NCBI GenBank assembly: GCA_022653215.1
Contig: JALCSJ010000067.1
Location: 1 to 10,775 of the forward strand
DNA from: Acidaminococcaceae bacterium
GTDB taxonomy: Bacteria; Bacillota; Negativicutes; Acidaminococcales; Acidaminococcaceae
Length of the DNA: 10,775 bases
Direction: 5' to 3'
Shown: positions 1 through 5,822 of the stretch, piece by piece
How the letters are laid out: each line of letters starts with the position of its first letter
Numbering within the stretch: the stretch's first letter is position 1
Made by a program: the position numbers and the translations under genes
The notes under the pieces: generated by a model
The model's input: the letters and a program-made list of their open reading frames with translations, nothing else
Told to the model about the DNA's origin: nothing
The model's database searches: none

Positions 1-1
1 C

Positions 2-43
2 AAAGTTAAAGGTGGAATTACTGTTATTGGGAGGCAGGATTAA
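2..43 (+). CDS. psd: Phosphatidylserine decarboxylase, C-terminal end (partial)
   Basis: Only the last 13 codons and the TAA stop (41-43) are present; the gene runs off the left edge. The visible residues read KVKGGITVIGRQD. This resembles the usual end of the short, archaeal-type phosphatidylserine decarboxylases, where a V-K-x-G-x-T-V-I-G element closes the protein. That enzyme decarboxylates phosphatidylserine to phosphatidylethanolamine. The next gene, two bases downstream, is pssA, which makes phosphatidylserine, and psd-pssA is a common pair. The call therefore rests on a short tail plus context. The catalytic pyruvoyl site lies outside the window. Confidence 0.6.
   Translation, partial: KVKGGITVIGRQD
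29..34 (+). promoter_or_regulatory. Ribosome binding site of pssA
   Basis: GGGAGG lies 11 bases before the ATG at 46 and inside the last codons of psd. Together with the two-base gap between the genes it indicates translation from a shared mRNA. Confidence 0.6.
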
Positions 44-45
44 TA

Positions 46-582
46 ATGAATTATAGACGCATAGTGCCAAATAGTATCAGCGGTCTCAGCCTGGTGTTTG
101 GTGTTATTTCAATATTTTTATCTATGGAAAAGAATTTTTTTTGGGCCAGTGTGCTGATTGTTTTGGCAGTAGCTGCCGATTCATGCGATGGCAGGGCTGC
201 AAGGTTATTGCATTGCAGCGGTGATTTTGGCATTCAGCTGGACTCATTATGTGATGTTTGTTCTTTTGGTGTAGCCCCGGCTATTTTAATTTATATTTAT
301 GGAATGCAGGATTTAGGTCTTGCGGGCCAGGTTATTGCTTCCCTTTTTACTTTTGGTGGAGCAATGCGTTTAGCCAGGTTTAATACTAATGTATCCGCAA
401 TACATGGATATTTTCAGGGAATGCCTATTCCGGGTGGAGCATGTGTACTTGCAACTTATGTAATTTCGGGGTATAATAATTCTTCGGTAGTAGTTGCTAT
501 TGGCACCTTAGCCATTGCGATTATTATGTATAGCGATGTGCGTTTCCCTGATTTTAAGGGAAAGGGCAATCCGCTTTTTTAA
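46..582 (+). CDS. pssA: CDP-diacylglycerol-serine O-phosphatidyltransferase, C-terminally truncated by an in-frame stop
   Basis: This membrane enzyme transfers a phosphatidyl group from CDP-diacylglycerol to serine, giving phosphatidylserine for the Psd reaction. The CDP-alcohol phosphatidyltransferase signature is complete: D45-x2-D48-G49-x2-A52-R53-x8-G62-x3-D66-x3-D70. Family-typical SFGVAP (73-78), RLARFN and GMPIPGGA blocks follow, and several hydrophobic segments span residues 10-165. The protein stops at residue 178, just after FPDFKGKGNPLF, at TAA 580-582. The same frame then continues as hydrophobic membrane-like sequence to a second stop at 739-741. A single A-to-T change turning a Lys AAA codon into TAA would explain this. 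All catalytic residues are upstream of the stop. From memory, Bacillus subtilis PssA is also about 177 residues, so the short form may still be active. Confidence 0.85.
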   Translation: MNYRRIVPNSISGLSLVFGVISIFLSMEKNFFWASVLIVLAVAADSCDGRAARLLHCSGDFGIQLDSLCDVCSFGVAPAILIYIYGMQDLGLAGQVIASLFTFGGAMRLARFNTNVSAIHGYFQGMPIPGGACVLATYVISGYNNSSVVVAIGTLAIAIIMYSDVRFPDFKGKGNPLF

Positions 583-741
583 GTCCCGGTTATTGTTTCT
601 TTGTTAATCGGCCTTTATATGTTAGTTTCTAACATTAGAGCTATTCATGCAATTCCTTTTATTTGTATGTTTACTTATACTATTTGTGGTATAATAAATG
701 CTGTTTATGTTAAATTTTTTCATAAGACAGCCAGTGTTTAA
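583..741 (+). pseudogene. Orphaned C-terminal part of pssA after the in-frame stop
   Basis: The reading frame of pssA continues without interruption from GTC at 583 to TAA at 739-741, adding 52 codons. The translation begins VPVIVSLLIGLYMLVSN and later has a second hydrophobic stretch starting IPFICMFTYTICG. These look like two more membrane segments of the same protein. No start codon with a convincing ribosome site lies just after the stop, so the tail is probably not translated alone. The original stop at 739-741 sits just before the ribosome site of the next gene, as expected for an ancestral gene end. Sequencing error at 580 is the main alternative. Confidence 0.7.
687..695 (+). promoter_or_regulatory. 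Candidate extended -10 promoter for the glycosyltransferase
   Basis: TGGTATAAT is a perfect -10 hexamer (690-695) preceded by the TGn extension. No good -35 is seen at 16-18 bases upstream, as can occur with extended -10 promoters. The predicted start near 702 would give a leader of about 60 bases before the ATG at 762. It lies inside the pssA tail. Confidence 0.4.
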
Positions 742-761
742 ACAAAGGAGCATATAAATTC

Positions 762-2048
762 ATGAGCAGTTATTTTGACATTATCATGATACCATTGCAA
801 TTAATGATAGTATTCTTTACTATTTATTATTTTACTATTTCTATTTTTGGTATCCTGCCTTGTAAAAAAGAAAAAAAGATTTTAACACCAAAGACTACTT
901 TTGCTGTAATTGTGGCAGCACATAATGAAGCACAGGTTATTGGAGAATTGGTGGAAAATCTTCATATGCTAAAATATCCTGACAGTATGTATGATATTTT
1001 TGTCATTGCTGATAATTGCAAGGATAATACTGCTGATATTGCTCGTAAAGCCGGTTCTCTGGTTTATGAAAGAGAAAACAAACAGGATCAGGGCAAGGGA
1101 TTTGCTTTGGAGTGGATGTTCAATAAACTTTTTGCTCTGCCCAAAAAATATGATGCTGTTGTGATTTTTGATGCTGATAACTTGGTTCATCCTGATTTTC
1201 TTTTGGAAATGAATGACCACTTCTGTAAGGGTGAAAAGATTATCCAAGGTTATTTGGATACAAAAAATCCTAATGATACCTGGGTTTCCGGATGTTTTGC
1301 CCTTTCTTTCTGGATGATTAATTATCTTTGGAATTATGCGAAATACAATATTGGTTTATCTTCTGTTCTGGGAGGAACAGGTATGTGTATTTCCACAGAA
1401 GTATTACGTAAAAATGGCTGGGGAGCAACTTGTTTAACAGAAGATATGGAATTTACCATGAAGTCTTTGTTGGACGGTGTTCCTACCTGCTGGGCTCAGG
1501 AAGCTATTGTTTATGATGAAAAAGTTCTGACATTTAAGGCTGCTTGGAATCAAAGACTCCGTTGGGCACAAGGTCAATATGATGTAGCTTCACGCTATAT
1601 TCCCAAGTTGCTTGTGGCAGGCATTAAAAGACACGATATTGTGCTTCTGGATGCAATTATTCATTTGTTCCAGACTTATTTCCTCTTAATCTCTACATTC
1701 TTTGTTATTTGCAGTACTATTTATGAATATGTTCCTTTCTATACCAATGTCCTATATGCTATTTTACCTTATGAAATATGGCAGGTTATAGGTATCGGTC
1801 AATATGTTCTTCCGGCTATTGTGCTGCTCAAGATACACGCAGCTCCTAAATCCTGGTTCTATACATTGTTCTATCCAATTTTTGTTTATAGTTGGATTCC
1901 TATTTCTGCACTGGGATTTTTCCGCAGACATAACCATGTGTGGAATCATACTGTCCATAATAGGGCTATTAGTTTTAATGATGTTTTGGTTCCGGAATCT
2001 GCCGAATTGGGACCTAAACAAATTGTTTTCACTAAGCAAGATAAATAA
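762..2048 (+). CDS. Membrane glycosyltransferase, family 2 (processive, PgaC/hyaluronan-synthase-like)
   Basis: This 428-residue protein probably adds sugars from a nucleotide-sugar donor at the cytoplasmic face of the membrane, building or modifying a surface polysaccharide. It begins with one membrane segment (about 8-32). The GT-A catalytic domain follows, with VIVAAHNEAQVI (49-60), ADN near 83-85, the DAD donor/metal site D137-x-D139, GGTGMCIS (204-211), the acid motif TED (226-228) and QRLRW (264-268), the Q-x-x-R-W motif of processive enzymes. Three or four membrane segments lie between about 293 and 386. The set of motifs is complete. Donor and acceptor cannot be told from sequence. 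AAAGGAG at 744-750 supports the ATG at 762. It is followed by a terminator, so it forms a unit separate from the downstream operon. N-acetylglucosaminyl transfer is possible but unproven. Confidence 0.85.
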   Translation: MSSYFDIIMIPLQLMIVFFTIYYFTISIFGILPCKKEKKILTPKTTFAVIVAAHNEAQVIGELVENLHMLKYPDSMYDIFVIADNCKDNTADIARKAGSLVYERENKQDQGKGFALEWMFNKLFALPKKYDAVVIFDADNLVHPDFLLEMNDHFCKGEKIIQGYLDTKNPNDTWVSGCFALSFWMINYLWNYAKYNIGLSSVLGGTGMCISTEVLRKNGWGATCLTEDMEFTMKSLLDGVPTCWAQEAIVYDEKVLTFKAAWNQRLRWAQGQYDVASRYIPKLLVAGIKRHDIVLLDAIIHLFQTYFLLISTFFVICSTIYEYVPFYTNVLYAILPYEIWQVIGIGQYVLPAIVLLKIHAAPKSWFYTLFYPIFVYSWIPISALGFFRRHNHVWNHTVHNRAISFNDVLVPESAELGPKQIVFTKQDK

Positions 2049-2070
2049 TTTAAATATATTTATGACGAAA

Positions 2071-2095
2071 ATACCTGATTTATTCAGGTGTTTTT
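2071..2095 (+). terminator. Intrinsic terminator after the glycosyltransferase
   Basis: ATACCTGA (2071-2078) pairs with TCAGGTGT (2084-2091), with one T-G wobble, around a five-base loop. It is preceded by AAA and followed by a T run ending at 2095. Confidence 0.8.
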
Positions 2096-2128
2096 GTTTA
2101 TACAGAGGAAATTCTCTCCTTGAATTGC

Positions 2129-2157
2129 TTTAAATTTACCTGCAATTATGGTAAAAT
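2129..2157 (+). promoter_or_regulatory. Candidate promoter of the ppaX-nfnB operon
   Basis: The -10 TAAAAT (2152-2157) carries a TGG extension and lies 17 bases after a weak -35 TTTAAA (2129-2134). It sits between the terminator at 2071-2095 and the first gene of the next unit, where a promoter is expected. Confidence 0.45.
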
Positions 2158-2189
2158 AGAAAGGTACAGATTAAAAAGGAGAAAGATAA

Positions 2190-2840
2190 GTGGCGCTCAA
2201 AGGCATACTGTTTGATTTCGACGGAACACTGGGAAATACAACTAATTTGATTCTCATTACTTTTCACAAAACCATAAAGCATTTTCTCAATAAGGATATA
2301 TCTGATGATGAGATTCTGAAAACTTTTGGCTTACCTTTACGGGATTGTTTAGCTAATGTTGCACCTGGCATTGATCCGGATGCAATGGTGGCATATTACA
2401 GAGATTATAATTTTGCCCATCATGATAGTCTAATCCGGCCTTTTCCTTCTGTCCAAGAGGGTCTCGCTGCTCTTTTGGCTGCTGATATACCGGCATCTGT
2501 GGTTACTTCTAAAACAAATGAAATGGCAGGCAGGGGCTTGGAATGTTTAAATATTCGTCAATACATTAAAGGTATTGTAGGCTGCTATGACTGCCAAAAA
2601 CATAAACCCGATCCTGAACCTATGGTCAGAGGTGCCGAATTGCTGCAGCTTCCTCCTGAAGATTGTTTGTGTGTAGGGGATAGTCCTTTCGATTTACTAA
2701 GCGGCCGGGCAGCAGGATGCAAAACAGTCCTTGTAGACTGGAGCAGTTACGATAGAAAATGTTTTTATGATTTAATTAAACCTGATTATACGATTCAGAA
2801 ATTAAAAGATTTGCTTCCCATTATTGCAGAAAACAATTAG
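2190..2840 (+). CDS. ppaX: HAD-family pyrophosphatase, PpaX-like
   Basis: This 216-residue soluble hydrolase has the full HAD signature: DFDGT with nucleophile D9 and acid D11, the Ser/Thr motif in SVVTSK (about 103-108), a Lys in KHKPDPEP, and GDSPFD near residue 163. The length and the YRDYNFAHHDSLI block match what I recall of B. subtilis PpaX, which hydrolyses inorganic pyrophosphate released when HPr kinase/phosphorylase dephosphorylates HPr. Phosphoglycolate phosphatase (Gph) is the close alternative and is often assigned to the same family. The start is GTG, with AAGGAG at 2176-2181 nine bases... away in the usual range. It opens the nucleoside-salvage/Nfn operon. Pyrophosphate removal there would favour phosphoribosylation of the purine base released downstream, but that is inference. 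Confidence 0.75.
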   Translation: MALKGILFDFDGTLGNTTNLILITFHKTIKHFLNKDISDDEILKTFGLPLRDCLANVAPGIDPDAMVAYYRDYNFAHHDSLIRPFPSVQEGLAALLAADIPASVVTSKTNEMAGRGLECLNIRQYIKGIVGCYDCQKHKPDPEPMVRGAELLQLPPEDCLCVGDSPFDLLSGRAAGCKTVLVDWSSYDRKCFYDLIKPDYTIQKLKDLLPIIAENN

Positions 2841-2852
2841 AGGAGAAAAATC

Positions 2853-3665
2853 ATGCGTAAGATTGCTATTATCGGTGGAACAGGTATTCAAGACCCATCA
2901 AAAACAGAACAGCTGGAACCCTTAACAATTCAGACACCTTTTGGTCCTGCATATTGTGAAAAAGGTCTTCAAAGCGGTAATCAGGTTATTTATTTGGCCA
3001 GACATGGTAAAGGTCATAGCGTACCTCCCCATAAGATTAATTACCGTGCCAATATTTGGGCTCTTAAATACTTAGGAACCGAAGAAATTTTGGCAACAGC
3101 AGCAGTTGGCTCGGCCAATGAAAAAATGGTGCCGGGGTCTTTTGTAGTTTGTGACCAGATTATTGATTTTACGAAAAATAGAATTAATACTTTTTATAAC
3201 GGTCAAGGTCACTTAGTGGCTCATGTAGATTTTACCAATCCTTATTGTCCTTTTCTTAGAAAAAAAGTTATTAAATTTATGCAGGAATTGCATATGCCTG
3301 TTTTTACCACAGGGTGTTATGTTACATCAGAAGGACCTCGCTATGAGACTAGCGCCGAAGTAAAAATGCTGGCTAAATTAGGCGGAGACCTGCTTGGTAT
3401 GACCGGAATGCCTGAAACCATTCTGGCCAGAGAAGCGGAAATGTGCTATGTAAATGTTTCTTTGGTTACTAATATGGGGGCAGGAATCTCCAGCACTCCT
3501 TTGGCTCATGAAGAAGTGGAAAGTAACATGCAAAAGTATAGTCGCCAGATGAATGAATTATTGGATTTATTTATAAAAGATACTGAACCTAGTCCTGCAA
3601 GCTGCAGTTGTCGTCATGCCACGAAAGACTTTGGCGGGTTTCAACTAAATGCTTTTAATGACTAA
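2853..3665 (+). CDS. mtnP: S-methyl-5'-thioadenosine / S-methyl-5'-thioinosine phosphorylase
   Basis: This trimeric-PNP-family enzyme (270 residues) cleaves a 5'-methylthio nucleoside with phosphate to the free base and methylthioribose-1-phosphate. Visible motifs are IIGGTGI (6-12), the phosphate-site ARHG (49-52), PHKINYRAN (59-67), TSEGPRYET (158-166), GMTGMPE (182-188) and LAHEEVE (217-223). The base-recognition residue reads Asn (N207 in VTNMGAG). Adenine-specific human MTAP has Asp at this point and 6-oxopurine PNPs have Asn. Methylthioinosine may therefore be the true substrate, fitting the deaminase gene 25 bases downstream. AGGAG at 2841-2845 supports the ATG. The last 25 residues, with a Cys-Ser-Cys, are beyond the conserved fold. 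Family membership is firm; substrate choice is inferred. Confidence 0.88.
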   Translation: MRKIAIIGGTGIQDPSKTEQLEPLTIQTPFGPAYCEKGLQSGNQVIYLARHGKGHSVPPHKINYRANIWALKYLGTEEILATAAVGSANEKMVPGSFVVCDQIIDFTKNRINTFYNGQGHLVAHVDFTNPYCPFLRKKVIKFMQELHMPVFTTGCYVTSEGPRYETSAEVKMLAKLGGDLLGMTGMPETILAREAEMCYVNVSLVTNMGAGISSTPLAHEEVESNMQKYSRQMNELLDLFIKDTEPSPASCSCRHATKDFGGFQLNAFND

Positions 3666-3690
3666 TAGCGCTTCTATAGGAGGCAGTTAA

Positions 3691-4974
3691 ATGGAATATG
3701 ATATCGTTATTCGTAATACAGAAATAATTTCTAAAAATGACGGTAAAGAATATAATATTGGTATTCAGGGAAAGCGCATTGCTGCTATTACAGAGCAACC
3801 ATTAGAGGGAAAGTATATTATTGACGGTTTTGATAAGATCGCCGTTCCGGGCATGGTTAATGCTCATACTCATACAGCCATGACTTTGTTCCGCAGTTAC
3901 GCCGATGATATGGTGCTAATGGATTGGCTTCAGAACAAAATCTGGCCTGCAGAAAACAATCTGACAGGTGAAGATGTGTATTGGGGCACTCAGCTGGCTA
4001 TTGCTGAAATGCTTAAAACAGGTACAACCTGTTTTGCAGATATGTATTTCTTTATGGACGAAACAGCTCAGGCTGTTAATGAAACCGGCTTTAGAGCCTC
4101 TTTAAGCAGAGGAATAACCGGTACAGGCAAAGAAGCAGATGTCCGTATTAAGGAAAATGCAGAGCTTTTCAAAAAGTGGCACAATAGTGCAGATGGCCGT
4201 ATTAAAGTAATGTTAGGGCCTCATGCTATTTATACTTGTCCTAAGGATACCTTAAATAAAATCATAAAAAATGCCCAAAAAATAGGCTCAGAAATTCATG
4301 TACATTTGTCAGAAACAAAAGGTGAAGTTGAGGATTGCCTTAAACAACAAGGGAAAACACCTGTAGCTTATTTAAATGATTTAGGTATGTTTGAAACCGG
4401 GACCTTGGCAGCTCATTGCGTTCATGTTTCTGAGGCTGATATGGATATATTGGCAGACAAACATGTGAGAGTAGTACATAATCCTCAAAGCAATTTGAAA
4501 CTGGCCAGCGGTTTTGCACCTATAGCAGCTATGAAGAAACACAATATTTTAATTGCGTTAGGAGCAGACGGTGCTTCCAGCAACAATAATCTTGATATGC
4601 TGGAAGAGGCTAGACTGGCAAGTCTTCTTCAAAAGAATTTAACAGGTGACCCAACAGCCCTTCCGGCTAAGGAAACTCTGTCCATGGTTACTGAGAATGG
4701 TTATAAAGCTTTGGATTTTGCCGATATAGGTGAAATTAAAGTTGGTAATATTGCTGATGTGGTTTTATATGATATGGACAAGCCACAGTGGTATCCGCGG
4801 AATGACCGTTATTCTTTGTTTATTTATGCAGCTTCCGGCACAGATGCTGATACAGTGCTGGTAAACGGAAAAGTTCTGATGGAAAAAGGTAAGTTATTAA
4901 CCATAGATTTAGCAAAGGTCTATGCTGAGGTTAATAAAAGAGCAAAGAGATTAGTTAATAACGTGAGGGAGTGA
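3691..4974 (+). CDS. mtaD: 5-methylthioadenosine / S-adenosylhomocysteine deaminase
   Basis: This amidohydrolase-superfamily enzyme (427 residues) deaminates MTA and S-adenosylhomocysteine to their inosine forms. Metal and catalytic residues are all visible by comparison with Thermotoga maritima TM0936: H59 and H61 in NAHTHTAM, H205 with catalytic E208 in HVHLSET, H242 in AAHCVH, and D293 in LGADGASS. Substrate-site candidates E88 (WPAE) and H178 (GPHAIYTC) are also present. The C-terminal beta region returns to the small domain, with GNIADVVLYD and VLVNGKVL, as usual for the family. AGGAGG at 3678-3683 lies seven bases before the ATG. The gene ends at TGA 4972-4974, inside the ribosome-site region of nfnA, so the two are probably translationally coupled. 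It shares an operon with the phosphorylase upstream. Confidence 0.92.
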   Translation: MEYDIVIRNTEIISKNDGKEYNIGIQGKRIAAITEQPLEGKYIIDGFDKIAVPGMVNAHTHTAMTLFRSYADDMVLMDWLQNKIWPAENNLTGEDVYWGTQLAIAEMLKTGTTCFADMYFFMDETAQAVNETGFRASLSRGITGTGKEADVRIKENAELFKKWHNSADGRIKVMLGPHAIYTCPKDTLNKIIKNAQKIGSEIHVHLSETKGEVEDCLKQQGKTPVAYLNDLGMFETGTLAAHCVHVSEADMDILADKHVRVVHNPQSNLKLASGFAPIAAMKKHNILIALGADGASSNNNLDMLEEARLASLLQKNLTGDPTALPAKETLSMVTENGYKALDFADIGEIKVGNIADVVLYDMDKPQWYPRNDRYSLFIYAASGTDADTVLVNGKVLMEKGKLLTIDLAKVYAEVNKRAKRLVNNVRE

Positions 4975-4979
4975 GTATT

Positions 4980-5822
4980 TTGGCAAAGATTTTAAAGAAA
5001 TGTCATCTGTCTCCTGCAGTAACTGAGCTTACTGTGGAAGCACCATTGATTGCCCACAAATGTAAACCCGGACAATTCGTAATGGTTCTGGCAGACGAAA
5101 ACAGTGAAAGAATTCCTCTGACCATCGGCGATTCCGATGCTAAAGCAGGAACTATCACTATGGTTATTCAAGCGGTTGGCAATACGACTAAACACATTTG
5201 CCATGATTTTGAAGTTGGGGATGAGATTGCACACATCCTGGGGCCTTTGGGTCAACCTTCTGAAATGAAAAAATTTGGTACTGTTGTTATGGTTTGCGGC
5301 GGTATCGGCACAGCTCCTGTTTATCCTATTGCCAAGGCTTATCATGAAATGGGCAATAAAGTTATCTCTATTCTTGGTGGCAGAACCAAAGAACTAATTA
5401 TGTGGAAAGACAAAATGGCTGCTATCAGCGATGAACTTATTATTACCACTGATGATGGTTCTGAGGGAATTAAAGGTTTCGTTACCGATCCATTGAGAAA
5501 GATGATGGAAGAAGGCAACAAGCCAGATTACGTTGTAGCTATTGGACCTATCGTTATGATGATGAACGTAGCAAAAACTACAAAACCCTTTGGTGTTAAG
5601 ACTACTGCCAGCTTAAGCTGCATTATGGTTGATGGTACCGGTATGTGCGGTGGCTGTCGTGTTATGGTTGGCAAAGAAACTAAATTCACCTGCTGTGACG
5701 GTCCTGAGTTCGATGCTCATTTAGTTGACTGGGACAATTTGAGAAAACGTTCTAAGATGTACGTTGATCAAGAATCAGTAGAATACGGTTGTGGAGGTCA
5801 TTGCAAATGCGTGGAGGAATGA
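4980..5822 (+). CDS. nfnA: Nfn-type FAD/[2Fe-2S] subunit (NADH-dependent ferredoxin:NADP+ oxidoreductase subunit alpha)
   Basis: This is a ferredoxin-reductase-like flavoprotein of about 280 residues, also annotated as sulfide or dihydroorotate dehydrogenase-like FAD/NAD-binding protein. With NfnB it is known in other anaerobes to bifurcate electrons between NADPH, NAD and ferredoxin. FAD is bound through R-I-P-L-T (44-48), NAD(H) through GGIGTAP (107-113). The [2Fe-2S] site reads D218-x4-C223-x2-C226-x11-C238, with Asp in the place of the first Cys of PyrK, as in Nfn proteins. I chose TTG 4980 because AGGGAG (4966-4971) is eight bases upstream and homologues begin close to K-I-L-x-K. A GTG at 4971 overlapping the mtaD stop would add three residues but has almost no spacing. 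An unusual Cys-rich tail (GCGGHCKC) ends the protein. Sulfide dehydrogenase SudB is the alternative. Confidence 0.85.
   Translation: MAKILKKCHLSPAVTELTVEAPLIAHKCKPGQFVMVLADENSERIPLTIGDSDAKAGTITMVIQAVGNTTKHICHDFEVGDEIAHILGPLGQPSEMKKFGTVVMVCGGIGTAPVYPIAKAYHEMGNKVISILGGRTKELIMWKDKMAAISDELIITTDDGSEGIKGFVTDPLRKMMEEGNKPDYVVAIGPIVMMMNVAKTTKPFGVKTTASLSCIMVDGTGMCGGCRVMVGKETKFTCCDGPEFDAHLVDWDNLRKRSKMYVDQESVEYGCGGHCKCVEE
5793..5798 (+). promoter_or_regulatory. Ribosome binding site that sets the nfnB start
   Basis: GGAGGT inside the end of nfnA lies eight bases before ATG 5807. A second GGAGGA at 5813-5818 lies 12 bases before ATG 5831 and directly abuts ATG 5819, so the first site best explains a start at 5807. 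Confidence 0.5.

Noticed and set aside
1804..2133. Second + strand frame of 109 codons overlapping the end of the glycosyltransferase and running through the terminator.
   Set aside because: It is out of frame with a well-supported gene, passes through the terminator hairpin, and has no ribosome site.
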